Shown here: one piece after another, positions 46,943-59,629 of the stretch
Position numbering within the stretch: position 1 is the stretch's first letter
Layout: each line of letters opens with the position of its first letter
Assembly: GCA_003996215.1 (NCBI GenBank)
Contig: QJPP01000669.1
Span: 1-64,000 of the forward strand
DNA length: 64,000 bases
Reading direction: 5' to 3'
Origin: Jaltomata sinuosa
Taxonomy: Eukaryota > Streptophyta > Magnoliopsida > Solanales > Solanaceae
Translations under genes and position numbers: made by a program
Notes under the pieces: generated by a model
The model's database searches: none
What the model saw: only the letters and a program-made list of their open reading frames with translations
Told to the model about the DNA's origin: nothing

Positions 46943-47122
46943 AGTGTCGGAGCCACATATACTTAAGGGGTGCCAATGTTTGTTGAAAAATTACATTGTG
47001 TAGTTAAGTAAAAAAAATAATTTATTATACATATTACGTCGTATTGACACCCCTTGACTTCTTTGTGAATTAACTTCATTATGTTTTGATATTTTTTAGT
47101 GAAAATTATGGCATTGTCACTG
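46943..47122. mobile_element. hAT-type MITE, relative of 41492-41680
   Basis: The termini cagtgtcggagccac and ggcattgtcactg match the family ends. The internal phrases aaattacattgtgtag and attgacaccccttgactt correspond to the copy at 41.5 kb. The flanks cttaatat and tttgatat agree at 6 of 8 positions, so this is an older insertion. Confidence 0.7.
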
Positions 47123-47130
47123 TTTGATAT

Positions 47131-47300
47131 CAATGGCAGAGTCACGTGGGAGCAAGGAGTTCATCCGAACTTCTTTTAGAGGGAAATTACACCATATATA
47201 TATAGTACAAGATTAAAATTATTATTTATGTTACGTATATATAATAGATATTTCAATTATCTTGATTTATTAGTGCGTATTTACTTGTTCATATTTTGAG
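47131..47300. mobile_element. Truncated third hAT-type MITE of the same family
   Basis: Begins caatggcagagtcacgtggg directly after the flank of the previous element and shares internal phrases (aaattacacca... tatgttacgta). Its right end is not the expected ggctccgccactg, so it is degraded. It ends about 130 bp before the TATA box of the WD40 gene. Confidence 0.5.
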
Positions 47301-47369
47301 CCCCGAGTATCTCTTCTTACATGTAAAAAGTATCTTTTCCCTTCTTCTTAAACCTCACGTATCATACTC

Positions 47370-47434
47370 CCACGTGTCTCTCTACCCCCACCCCACCCCC
47401 TTCAAAACCAACCCCCAACTTTTGCTTATATATC
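47370..47434 (+). promoter_or_regulatory. Core promoter of the WD40 gene: G-box and TATA box
   Basis: ccacgtgtct at 47370-47379 contains a CACGTG G-box (reverse complement ACACGTGG, the ABRE form bound by bZIP/bHLH factors). ttatatatct at about 47426-47434 is the TATA box, some 210 bp before the ATG. A C/T- and A/C-rich leader follows. Abscisic acid or light control is possible from the G-box but is inference. Confidence 0.6.
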
Positions 47435-47643
47435 TCTCACCTTCCCCTTCCATTATTTGCATATACCATCTTCTTCCATTACTCATTTCTCACTATTCAC
47501 AAATCTCTACATTTATTCTACCTTCATTACAAACCAAACCATATCCCCTCCAAAAAAAATTCAACTCAACAATCACACATTCCACTATTCAATTCATCTT
47601 CAATTTTCCCTTCTTCCTCAATTTCTCTCTTGTTGATAAAAAA

Positions 47644-49153
47644 ATGACAAGAAAAAATAATAGTATGGGAGCAATCTTGCAACAGAAAGAAAGCTTTCGA
47701 AGAACAAAATTCGGTACCCTTTTGTACTCTGATCCAATAAGTGACCACGAAGAAAGCAGTAACAATTCCGCTCGCAGCAGCAATGCTTCTTCTGCTCCAA
47801 GTCCACCTAGAACGTCGTCGTTTTACGGCACAAATACTACTGCTACCAATTCCCCAAACTATTTCATGTCTCCATGGAACCAATCCGCTTCGCCTTATGT
47901 AAAATCTCCATGGATTCATCAGCCATTACTCGATTCCTCCGAAGAATCAGAATCCAGCGATTGCAAAAATGGCCTGATCGGATCTCTTGTTCGAGAAGAA
48001 GGACACATATATTCATTAGCTGCATCTGGTGATTTGCTGTATACCGGATCAGACAGCAAAAATATTCGAGTTTGGAAGAATTTGAAAGAGTATTCTGGGT
48101 TCAAATGTCACAGCGGTTTGGTCAAAGCCATTGTTGTTTACGGAGAAAAAATATTCACCGGCCATCAAGATGGTAAAATTCGGGTATGGAAATTTCTGGG
48201 TAAAAAGAGAAAAGCATATAAGCGTGTTGGTAGTTTACCTACCGTAAGAGATTATTTGAAGAGTTCAATGAATCCTAAAGCGTATGTAGAAGTAAGACGA
48301 AATCGGAATGTTCCTTGGATTAAGCATTTTGATGCTGTTTCTTGTATGAGCTTGGATAAAGAGAGAGGTTTGCTTTATTCTGGATCTTGGGATAAAACAC
48401 TCAAAGTTTGGAGATTATCTGATTCGAAATGCCTCGAATCTATAAATGCTCATCAAGATGCCATTAATTCTGTCGTCGTTGGATTTGACGGGTTGGTTTT
48501 CACTGGCTCAGCAGATGGAACAGTTAAAGCATGGAGAAGAGAATTAGTTGGTAATAGTGCAAAGCATGTCCTTGTGGAAACACTGTTGAAACAGGACAAT
48601 GCTGTGACTTCATTGGCCGTAAACGCTGCCGCAGCAACGGTAAGAGCACACTTTTAATTACTTAAATCATTCATTTAAAAGTTTAAAATTGTTCGAGAAA
48701 ACATATTTCTAATTATTTTGTTATATTATGTTTCAACAGGTGTATGCCGGATCCTCTGACGGACTAGTGAATTTCTGGGAGCGACAGAAGCATTTTTTAG
48801 AGTACGGAGGTGCGCTGAGGGGTCATAAATTAGCAGTGCTGTGCGTGGCGGTTGCTGGTAACCTTGTATTGAGTGGATCGGCTGACAAGACAATATGCGT
48901 ATGGAGAAGGGAAGAAGGTGGTATTCACAGTTGCTTAACGGTGTTAACAGGACACAACGGCCCCGTTAAGTGCTTGACTGTCGAAGAAGATTCAAATGAC
49001 AACAACGATGACAATAGCCATGACAGCGAAGATGAAGCTCCTGTGGAGAAGAAAAGTGACAAATATTGGAGAGTGTATAGCGGGAGTTTGGACAATTCCG
49101 TGAAGGTCTGGAGACTATCGGAGCACTGCTTTGGTGGCTTCGAGGAAATATAA
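47644..49153 (+). CDS. WD40-repeat protein, JINGUBANG-like
   Basis: Two exons, 47644-48639 and 48740-49153, joined in phase across a 100-bp GT-AG intron, giving 469 residues. The N-terminal 110 residues are Ser/Asn/Pro-rich and disordered-looking. Then come seven WD repeats, each closing with a recognisable strand: SKNIRVW, DGKIRVW, DKTLKVW, DGTVKAW, DGLVNFW, DKTICVW and DNSVKVW. These should form one seven-bladed propeller. An acidic insert (Glu/Asp/Asn/Ser) interrupts the last blade. Repeat order, length and the SP-rich head match the plant JINGUBANG group, whose Arabidopsis founder restrains pollen germination; the role of this member is unknown. The frame is open upstream to 47296, but that extension spans the TATA box, so MTRKNNS is taken as the start. 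Confidence 0.88.
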
Positions 49154-49275
49154 AAAAAAAAATGAAGCTGCACCAAGAGGCGAATTCAGAATTCAAAATA
49201 TAAGTAGTGGGTAGGAGGCAGAGAAGTGGTTGTGAATTGCCGTGTGGGGTTGAGTTTGGTGGTGACACATAAAGA

Positions 49276-49313
49276 CAGTTTCCTCTTCACACACAATTAT
49301 GAAGAGGAAACTG
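49276..49313 (+). other. Perfect 14-bp hairpin in the 3' region of the WD40 gene
   Basis: cagtttcctcttca at 49276-49289 pairs exactly with tgaagaggaaactg at 49300-49313 around a 10-base loop. Five more A/T positions outside can pair with one mismatch, and a T-run follows. It lies about 120 bases after the stop codon and so is probably transcribed in the 3' UTR. Confidence 0.75.
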
Positions 49314-49715
49314 TTTTTCTTGTGCCGTTAAAAAACCGGTCAGACGGGGACCAGTGAGCAGAACCTTCATTACGAAGGAACGTTAATATAGAGACAGTGA
49401 GGAACTAACATTATTCAAAATATATTCATTGTTTTCTTCATCTCCTTTCCCACATTTGGTTGTAAGTTTGGTTGATGATTCTCTTGTATAAGTTGTAAAT
49501 TCTAAGTAACAAAGTGTTTGAAAGTTGCTGCAATCATCCAATGTGGAATGTTCTCTACTTTTTATTAATGAACAAGCTTTTATTTCTGGCATATAATTAC
49601 TTTTCTCGGCTTTTCACTCGATATTCAGTATTCATTTAAAGACTCGATTATTTTGGATTCATTACGAGAAGTACCGTTTTGAAGGGTAAAATTTTCTCTG
49701 CCAAACACACAACTC

Positions 49716-49947
49716 CATTTTTGGGGTTTGAATTCGAAACTCTCATTAAACATAGAGAAATACTTACCGTCACACCCCAAACCCGACTCTGGCGCAACAA
49801 GCATCCGATGCTACGACACCACACACGACTCGATTTTTGGGGTTTGAATTCGAAACTCTCATTAAACATAGAGAAATACTTACCGTTACACCCCAAATCC
49901 GACTCTGGCGTAACAAGCATCCGATGCTACGACACCACACCGGAAAC
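49716..49947. repeat. Tandem duplication, two 116-bp units
   Basis: Units of about 49716-49831 and 49832-49947 share ttggggtttgaattcgaaac, tagagaaatacttaccgt and gcatccgatgctacgacacc, with only a few differences. The open frames across them on both strands are produced by the repeat. Confidence 0.85.
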
Positions 49948-51620
49948 ATCTTATAAGAATACCGATGAAATAAGAATGATATAAGTGCGAAAGTTGTGAT
50001 ATACTTATATAGGTATTTACCTCATAACTCACAAATTTCATTAGTCCGATTCTTATCACAAACATAAAGTGAGTTTAAACATAACCCGAGTTTACAAAGT
50101 GTTACAACAATATCACAAGCAATGATGATTTTTTTTGGTTCGTATAACTATTGAATCAATATAAATGTGATCATAGAGTGTATTATAAACTCTGTGATGA
50201 TCATAGAATACTTAATTCTTTTTAGCTCTTATTTTATTCATGCTGGTTAAATTAGTAGAGATTCGTATAACTATTGAATCAATATAAATGTGTGTTAGTT
50301 TATAGGTAAAGCAATAATTAAGTACCAAATAAAGTGTGCTTAGTGAAAGATGCATGACAGACAAACAAATTCTTAAAGCAAAGAGCTATAGTTGTCGATC
50401 ACATTTCATTGAGCATTTTGCTGCTAAAGTAGATTACACTAATCGATTTTTTTTTTCATAATCCGTTAATGTATAGTACTATAAGTTATTAAACTCCAAT
50501 ATGTAGGTATTTTGTTTCTGGTTCCTGCATTGGGAAGTCTAGTCGAGGACCACGTAGAGTTGGCTGAGCCTATAAAATAAAGATGTGGCAGACAGAAAAA
50601 GCAAAAGAATTGCTGGTAAAGAAGCAATGTTTTGAAAAGAATAAGTTCAAAGTTATACTTTCTGGTTCTTTAGAGTAATTTACAAGTAGTTCAATATGTC
50701 CTAAGAGAATATTAATCAACATCATAAAGTTAATCACTTCATTTCTTCTTCGAGAGTTAAATTGGCTAATTAACATTGGAATTAAAATAGGAAAATAAAA
50801 TTTGACTTCGAAAACATAGTTGGTCAAAAAAAAAAAATACTTACAAAAGTGACAAATATTTTACAATATTTGAACTGTTAGCTTTAATTAGCCGGTGAAA
50901 AGGGTCGGTGGGCATTATTAAAGGCTTTGATATAAAAGCTTTGATCGAAATGAGCAATTTTACCTTCTTTTTAGTGAATTTCAAGAAATTAAATAGATAA
51001 GTTTTGATATCGAATATTTTTTTAAAAAAAAAGCACAATCATTTGACAATTCTTTCGATAAAAATTAATTATAAAGTATACTAATATAAGAACAAGTCCA
51101 ATACTTTGTACAAATAGTTGGTTAGTTGGCCCATGGGTTCCCATTGCATAATGGCCCCAAAGCTAACTCTAAAAGCAGAAAGTCGCAATGCACACCTAAA
51201 CAGACAATTAAGTCCTCGACAACATATTTAATACATGCAAAATAGAAATTGTTTATCTTGTGTCTCTGAATTATTGGAACTCTCCACCCCCCCTACATAC
51301 ATGCAAATTGAAATTCTTTATTTTGTGTCTCTGAATTATTGGAATTCTCCCTCCCTACCTTCTTAAAGGTCAAGATCTGTGTATACACCATCATTTCTAG
51401 ATTACACCGGATATTTGGTGTTGTCCTTCCCTTTCCTAATTAACATATATTACCCCACATCTTATGTAAAGGCTTATAGACATCTTGAAAAATTTCATTC
51501 AACGTTTAAACTCATTACTTAAACATCAAGATTCTTTTACATGCTATCAAAGTCAAACATTGCTAAAACTCTTTTATCTTAATGATATGTTATTTTTCAC
51601 AAAACAAGGAGAATGAGGAT
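49948..51620. other. Intergenic, no gene recognised
   Basis: AT-rich. A 30-bp phrase with cgtataactattgaatcaat occurs at 50140 and again at 50264 in direct orientation. Near 51240-51360 another phrase (ttattttgtgtctctgaatt) is duplicated at about 65-bp spacing. No coding sequence was recognised. Confidence 0.45.
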
Positions 51621-51623
51621 CCT

Positions 51624-51830
51624 TTTAGGGCCTGTTTGGATTGACTTATTTTAAGTGCTTTTAAGTCAAAATAGTTTTTAAGCACTTTTGAAGTGTTTGG
51701 ATAAAATTAAAAAATAAAAAATTTAAGCATTTTTTTAAGCTAAAAAGGCAAAAATAAGCCAAAAACCATAATTTAGAATTCCTAACTTACTTGTGGCTTT
51801 TGACTTATAAGCCAAAAGCTATAAGCCCAT
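51624..51830. mobile_element. Truncated MITE with gggcctgtttgg end
   Basis: The left end tagggcctgtttggattgac is a common hAT-type MITE terminus, followed by AT-rich text with aagtgctttt and ataagccaaaag motifs. The matching right end is missing at the expected distance. A weak candidate, caaacgagacctta near 52480, would make the element about 860 bp. Confidence 0.5.
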
Positions 51831-52611
51831 CCACATACCCACTTAGTCTTATGGCTTCAATGTGTCCTTCACAAGCCCTCTGTGTTCCAAATTAACCGTT
51901 TTGAAGGCTTCTAGCCCATTTGTCTCTTGTCGGCCCAATAGCTCTTCTAAGCCCAATAGTTACTTGTGTGACATTCTTGTTGATATCGATTCATAACATA
52001 AAGTTTCAGTTTCCAACTCAGTAGGAGAATAGAACCTGAAGAGGACTGATTAGTATGAAGATTTTTAAATGATAACAGAATAAAAGAAAAATAGAATGAT
52101 CTTATGTGGAAACTTTGGATTTGAGTCATGTGACATTTTTTCCTCACTAATGGGGGTTGTTTTAGGCCCAATACCTTTTGAAGTTACAAAATATCCAAGC
52201 CCATTGGATTGAGCTAGAATTGGAACTCTAGTCTAGATAGAGATATGCGATGTATAAACGCGGCGCCTTAGAATATTTCGATATGTTATTTATAAACTAT
52301 GATTTGCTTATTTGATAAGATTATACAAGAATTAAAATTATTTTTTGATGGTATTCACTTTTTACAACTTGTAAGATTTTCATGTTTATGAAAAAAAATA
52401 TAACTTAAAAAATCTAAATTATATGTCAATAAAACTTTAATTTCAAATCAATTTGATTTCAAAATCATGTTCAAACGAGACCTTAGCTTAAAAGTATATT
52501 CTAGTGATTTTCGTTTGGCATTATACACAAACTTCGACAGTATGCTATTCTTGTGATCAGTGCACATAATTCCTATGTTTCTTATTATTCTTCATGCTTT
52601 CTTCACTAAGA

Positions 52612-53758
52612 GCCTGTTTGGAAACCCATTCGAGAATTGAATTTTATGTAATTACATAGTTTAGCATATTTAGTTGGCAAGATAATTACTTGATCAACAA
52701 ATAATTGGGTGTAATTGGTAGGGAGTAATTACACTTTCCAATTCACACAGGGGAAAGCTGTAAATTGCTGGTAATTACATGGTTTAATTATAAGCTGATT
52801 ACTTTCTAATTTCGTCCTTTTATTTTGATTTTTCATTTTAATTTATTTTTTATTTCTATTATTTTAATTTTTTTTTTATTATTCTAGTAATTTTAAAAAA
52901 TATATTTTATATTTTATATTATTTATATTTCATTTCCTTTTCATTTTCAAACTTTTACTTTTTGTGATTTCGTGCAATTGTTCGTATTATCTATTTTATA
53001 TTTATTTATGTTTATTTTTTTTCATTTAGTATAATTTAGTTAGTATTCTAATTTTTAAAATTAAAGTAGAATCCATTGTTGAATAAGGTTATAGACTTAG
53101 GTTTTCCTTTTCTTTTGAATCATATTTAGATACGTTATATTGAAATTTGACAAAAGAGTATTATGTTAACTTTTTTGTTTTGAATTTTGAACTTATGTTA
53201 TATTTTCAGTTTCAATTTATTTGTTTTACTAGTATTGACTTGATATTTCACGTTGCAAGCCATTCATTTTTTAAGTTAGAATTGATCGATAGATTATCTT
53301 TTAATCAAATATTTTAATAATTTTATGATATTATATTTATAATATTAATCTTTTTGTTAAACATGCATTTCATGATGTTCTTAAAAATCATGTACTGTAA
53401 GTTTTTATAATTAATTTAATTAAAATATACTAATTTGAAAAATATAAATTAATTTTTTTTATAATATTAGTTAAGAATATATGTTTATTAATTAATATAT
53501 TTTAAAAGATAATATATATATATATATAATTTAATATCATTTATCAAAGACCCTTATTTGTTTAGTATAAATTTTTAGTTTTTGATAATTAGCTTTTATT
53601 TTAAATTTTTAATATAATCATGTGATTACACTTGTGCAACCAAACAAAAGACTTGTAATTACACTGTAATTATATTGTGACCACCAAATAAATTGTTATA
53701 ATTACTAGACTGTGTAATTACTAGGTTAGTAATTACGTGACTTTTCAAACAGACCCTA
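52612..53758. mobile_element. Non-autonomous TIR element of about 1.15 kb
   Basis: The left end taagagcctgtttggaaa and the inverted right end (reverse complement tagggtctgtttgaaaag) are similar. Subterminal aattacatgg/gtaattac phrases occur near both ends in opposite orientation. The interior is very AT-rich with no transposase. A target duplication could not be fixed. Confidence 0.6.
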
Positions 53759-54264
53759 AAAAAAGAAAAAAATAATAATGAAGAATTCTTATTCTTGTAA
53801 AATGGGTCGGGACAATTTTTTTCTTTTACTTCACCCAATTTGTTTTTGACCCACATAACAAGTCCACAAGTTTTTTTTATTAGGTATGAAGTTTATTAAG
53901 GAGAAAAAGATTTTTAAAGTTTATGATCTTAAATGAGATGTTAATATTTATATGATTATAATTAAATTTTTAAGTTAAATTATTTTAAAATAGAATTTTT
54001 TTTCATAATTTTCTGAACAAACTAAATAGGAAAATATGCTATACAAATTGAGACATAATTTTTTAGCCTAACAGGTGGGCTTGGTGGAATTTTTTATTGT
54101 TCTAATTTTTTTTGAATGATCTTGAAGGAACTTGTTATTAACTCAAGCAAAAATAAATAAAGAAAATGAAACAAGATTTGTGGTTCCTAATTAACCGCCG
54201 GGTCAACAACGTGATTGATGCTTCATCAACATTCAAACAACGAAAGATCAACAACTATATTAAT
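53759..54264. other. Intergenic, no feature recognised
   Basis: AT-rich spacer without a convincing open frame or element end. Confidence 0.4.
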
Positions 54265-54498
54265 TACTCCCTCCTTATCAATTTATACTAGGTAGTTCGA
54301 TTTGACACAGAGTTAAAAAAAAACGAAAGCTTTTTGAAAATTATAGTATAAAATATATCATAGATGTTTGTATATGACTATAAATTATTTAATTAAAGGT
54401 AAAATAAGCATTTCAAAGTCAAAATTGTTTAAATATAGTAATCTTTTTGGGACTGACTAAAAAGAAAGTGAATCATTCAAATTGGAACAGAGGGAGTA
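54265..54498. mobile_element. Stowaway-like MITE
   Basis: The left end tactccctccttatcaattt and the right end aaattggaacagagggagta are clear inverted Stowaway termini bounded by TA. Confidence 0.75.
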
Positions 54499-55169
54499 AT
54501 TAAAAACCCAATATTGATTATTCAGTTAATCACATTTCACTTTTTTGGAGTCAAATTATATGAATTTTGACTAATTCTTTAAAATATATTTCTTTTTATC
54601 ACATTAATATGCTAAATATTACAATGTATAGTATTTTTCGTATAGTTTTCAAATATTTATATTTTAAATTTAAATGAATTGAAACATGACAAGTAGGATT
54701 ACTCAGATTTCTATCAAAACATGACAAGTAAAAATGAACGAAATGAGTAGTTAAGTAAATTCGTTAAACTCTTCACCTAATCTAAGATACTCAGATTCCA
54801 AACTAAGTGTTTTTTTCTTTTTGCTGCAATAAACTTCAAGTTGTTCACATGCACCTGAATCTTTTTTTATGCTATGAAAACAGCGCCAAATTTTCAAGTC
54901 AATTGTCAGAAATACCCCTCTAGTCAACCCTCATATCTCCCCATTGTCAAAGAAGTTTCCATGGACCAATTCAAAGTTCAAATTTTGGCAGTCTCAGTCA
55001 TAGTGAGTTTTTTTTTTTTAAAAAATAAAATAAAATCTTACAAGACATTTTTTTCTTGGAAATGTTTACTAAACGCGTTGATCAAGAAAAAAAGGGTACA
55101 GTTTTGTGAGTTGACGAATTGAGAAGGAGAAACGGTCTACACAAAAAGAATTGGAAGACTTTTTGTTGG

Positions 55170-55540
55170 TCTCCAGTCTTGAAGTTCTACTGGTATGACT
55201 GAAGTTTGAAGACCAGAAAAACACCTTATATTGTAGTACTAATTAGTATTGAATCTCTCTCACTTTCATTCTCAAGCTTTTAGCCCTCTACCCCCAATAA
55301 CTGAAAGAACAAGAAAAAGTTCATATTTTGGCTTCTGGGTATATCAAGAAACAGGTTTTAAGGCTTGTTTAATCATCAGTTGACACAATTTTCAAGAACC
55401 CTTTTTGGATATTAAACCTTGGAGATTTCTACTGGTAAGCCTCAAGTTCAAGAACAATACTCCTTATATTGCAATTACTGTATTTTTCAGTTTCCATTTC
55501 TAAGTTCTTATCCCTTTTCCCCAAAATAGGAAGGAGCAAC
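55170..55540 (+). repeat. Duplicated leader sequence upstream of XLG
   Basis: About 55178-55300 and 55420-55540 share ttctactggta, a tcaagtt/gaagttt phrase, ccttatattg, and a run of tctcac/tttcatt then ttagccct or ttatccctt text. The second copy has a donor-like ctggtaagc at about 55434, and tttttcag (about 55496) or ttgtag (about 55600) could be acceptors, so a 5' UTR intron is possible. Confidence 0.45.
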
Positions 55541-55636
55541 TGTTGAGTACCCTTTTTTGGTGTAATAAAGAAAGTCTCAGTCTTTTAATCAAATTGTAGT
55601 TGATGGGGTTTTGAGACTAGGATTGAGTTAACAACT

Positions 55637-58600
55637 ATGGCAGCAATTTTGAAAAGTCTTTTCCCGGTTTCTTCCTCTAAAAAGGAGGATAATCATGATG
55701 AGTTTGATGTAGAATACTCCTTTGCTGAGGAGTATAGTGGTCCTCCTGTTAGTTATGACATTCCTCAGGTTGTTCCGGTTGATGTACACCGGATTCCAAC
55801 TGCCTCAGTAGTTGCTACTGCTGCTATGTTGAGTAAAAATTTGTCACTACCAGTTATTGAACCAATTGTCAAGAGTGATTCCCAATTAATCAAGAATCAG
55901 AAGTCAAAGGAATCGGGTTTAGGCTCTGCGGTATTTTCTGATTATGTTGATAATGAAAACTCGGCCTTAGAATCAGAATATGTTGAGAATGATCATGCCT
56001 ATAGAGCATCAGATGGAATTGAGAGTTCTGGTACCTTAGGATTTTCTGACAGTCATGATAATTCCCGTGAGCTGTCAGGAAGTTCGGATGTTGAGGACTT
56101 GGTAGATGAATGCAAGGAAGAAGTAAGATTTGTGAGTCATCCGAACCCCATTGGCTTAGAATCTGAGGAACCAATTTTGAACTCTCCAGATCTTTCCATA
56201 GAAGTATTGTCTTGTGAAGAGGCGGAAGATTATGCTGATGAAGTTGCTGTCAACCAAGGTGGCAGAACAGCTGTTGTGACTTTCTGTGATATTCAATCAA
56301 GTGATGTTACTACTGACAGTGATGAAGAGGAGCCAGGAATGTTTCCCGAAAAACCAATAGTAAGCAGTGATTCAAAGAAATGTTTTCGGTGTCATAAAGG
56401 GAAACGGTTCACTGAGAGGGAAGTATGCATAGCTTGTGGTGCAAAGTATTGTATCAATTGTGTGTTGAGAGCAATGGGGGCAATGCCTGAAGGAAGAAAA
56501 TGTATTACTTGCATTGGTTACCGTATTAATGAATCAAAGCGAGATTCTTTAGGTAAGTGTTCTGCAATGCTTAAGAGGCTGCTAAGTAAATGGCAAATGG
56601 ATGAGATTATGGAATTGGAGAAGTCATGTCAAGCTAATCAGCTTCCATCCCATCTCGTGAGCGTGAATGGTAAACGTCTTTCCCTTAGAGAGTTGGTCGA
56701 CTTGCAAAGCTGTGCATATCCGCCAAACAAGTTGAGACCAGGGAAGTACTGGTATGACAAGGTGTCTGGATTCTGGGGAAAGGTGAGTGTTAATTAGATC
56801 CTACTTTTTTTTCTCGCTAACCTTAATGCTGTTGTTTGCCTGATAATGTTTCTTGCTTTGGTTTAATAAAACAGGAGGGACATAAGCCTTGTCAGATAAT
56901 TTCTCCCCAACTAGCTGTTGGTGATACAATTAAGAGAGATGCTAGCAAGGGAAACACAAATATTGTGATAAACAATCGGGAAATTACGCAAAGAGAGCTG
57001 TATATGTTGAAGGTTTGACTTCTGAACTAATTAAGTCTTCTGAAATTATGAATGCTCGCGGTTGGATTTCTTAGCATGTTATCAAATCATTTCAGCTGGC
57101 AGGAATAAACTGTGAAGGAAGCGTTTGCTTTTGGCTCAGTGCTGACGGATCCTGCCAAGAAGAGGGTATGAACAATGTGGTAGGAAAAATATGGGACAAG
57201 GTTGGTTTCTGTTCATCCATTCACTTCTTTCGACCAGTTTACCAACTTTTTCTCATATTCTCTGATAATCGTGATCTTTTTACAGACTACACACAAGCTG
57301 CTTTGCTCTGCTTTGAGATTGCCTATTCCTCCTGTGTCTGCAAATTCTTCCGGTGAAGAAGTTGGAAGTGGATTTCCTGCAGGTGACTCGTGCAGCACAG
57401 ATAGCAAAAAACTGAATAAACTACTTCTTGCTGGTTGTGATCAATCGGGAACAAGTACTCTGTTCAAACAGGTACAGTATGGATGGAACAATTCACTTAA
57501 AAAGAAGACATTTCTCTATGTTTCTTTGGATTCTCATTTGATAGCCAGCTTAACTATTAAAAAAAGCATAAGATTGCATTTACTGTTTGGCACCGTTTTA
57601 AGCTAAGTTACTCGGACTCTTCACTTTTGGTGCCGTACCCGTGTCGACACGACATGGGTGTGGGTGTGGGTGTGGGATTCGTACCTGATATGGTCAACCG
57701 ACTTTGGATACTTTGACCAAAATCGACAGAGAAATTCCGGACTGATTCAATGAAAAAGAGTGACCTGGGTACTTTGAAGAAAATGGAATACTTTGTATAT
57801 AGAAATTTCTATGTCACTCCTTTCCCTTTTATCTCCCTCACTCCTTTCAGAATTCTCCTCTTGATCAATATTCTCTCCTCAAGTTCTCCATATGATATCT
57901 CATAATTTAGGTTTTATAACTCTATTTTTAGATATTTGAATTATTTTTAACCGAATCTCCGTACCCGTATCCATACTTAGATCCATATCCCCGAATCTTA
58001 AAATTTAGCTCATGAAGGATCTGACCTCTAGATCCGCACCCCGTATTGGACACCCGCACCCGAGTCCGAGCAACTTAGGTTTTAAGTTAGCTTCTCTGCA
58101 TCTTAATATTAATTGGAATCGCATATATAAGCTGGTTACTTACATAGTTGTGCTAGATCACAAATAGAATGCATGATGTGGTTACTAATGAAATCAAAAC
58201 TGCAACTGTTAGGTTTTTACCGTTGTAGTCTTCTCTTGGCTTATGCTAATAAGAACCCAAGTAATCTATTTGATTACATATTCAATTATAATATTCTGAA
58301 TGAAGATATATGTTTTCTGGTTAAATGCATTTATATCACTTAAAATGTATAGAGCATGAGTGATTTGGATAACATATGTTGCTAAGACAGGTTTTGTTTC
58401 TACTTCAGGCCAAAATTGTATATCGCGTTCCTTTCTCAGAAGAAGAGCATCAGAACATTACATACACGATCCAAAGAAATTTGTACAGATATATTGCTAT
58501 ACTCCTCGAAGGGCGTGAAAGATTTGAAGAGGAGTACCGTGTTGAAGTGAGGAAAAAACGGCTTGATGAACCTGGCCCTTCAGGTATCGAATTTTATAGT

Positions 58601-59598
58601 TGTTCCTGACCTCCGTATGAACTCTTCTGTTACCTTTTGTTTATACTTCTTAAGAAATGTAATGTCACCTGTTTCCCAAAACCCTCTCTTTGTCCACTTA
58701 AGTCTGCACTGCCTTTTACCCTAACGTTGAGCAATTGAGCAGTATACAGACTGATATATAGAATTCTAACGATGTTCATGTCAACGATTTAAAGACTGTT
58801 GATGTGTTGATCTAGTTCTTCTATGGTTGTGTTATTTACTATTTTGAATTTTGTTCTTTCACTTTGAGATACAAATCATTCACATGATTTTCACAAGTAT
58901 TGCTTTTTTTATCACAAAGAAGAGTACACAAAGTTTAAGTTTTCTCTTTAACTATACTGTAAGAATTTTGTTTCAAATCACTTGTATCTATGAAATTGTT
59001 TGATCTTATCAATCATTAGTATCTTGAAATTAAGAATTTGAGTTTTATAGCTAGATTCTAAGTATCATCTTTGCCAACAGCGCTTCCAGACCTGATTGAA
59101 GAAGAGAATGTCTATTCCATCAGCCCCAGATTGAAAAACTTTTCCGATTGGCTTCTTCAATCTATGATGTTAGGAAATTTGGAGGTCATGTTTCCTGCTG
59201 CCACTCGAGAGTACTCAGCCGTAGTTGAGGAGTTGTGGAAGCATAAAGCATTTCAGGCCACATATCAGCGGAGAAATGAGCTACAAATGCTTCCGAGAGT
59301 TGCCAATTATTTCTTAGATCATGTAGGTTACCCTTTGTCTTATGTCTCATTCTCAGTTAGGGACTGATATGACATCATTTTCTGTTCTTTGTTTCCACCT
59401 ACAACTTACAAAATTATTGTCCTTGGTAGGCTGTTGAGATTTCAAAGGCAGACTACAACCCTTCTGATATGGATAAGTTATATGCTGAGGGCATTACTTC
59501 ATCCAATGGGGTAGCATGCATGGACTTTTCATTCCCTAATCCAACTCAGGATAGTTACATGGAGGCAGTTGATCAGTATTCATCCTCAATGAGGTCAG

Positions 59599-59629
<31 letters not shown>

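Noticed and set aside
47296..47643. In-frame 116-residue N-terminal extension of the WD40 protein
   Set aside because: It spans the TATA box and G-box, is low in complexity (His/Ser/Leu/Pro) and lacks homologue-like content; the leader is simply free of stops.
49679..49984. 101-codon frame across the 116-bp tandem repeat
   Set aside because: The reading repeats with the DNA unit and the opposite strand is open as well; no start context or homology.
57202..57606. 134-codon plus-strand gene
   Set aside because: It is exon 4 of XLG in its own frame extended through both flanking introns.
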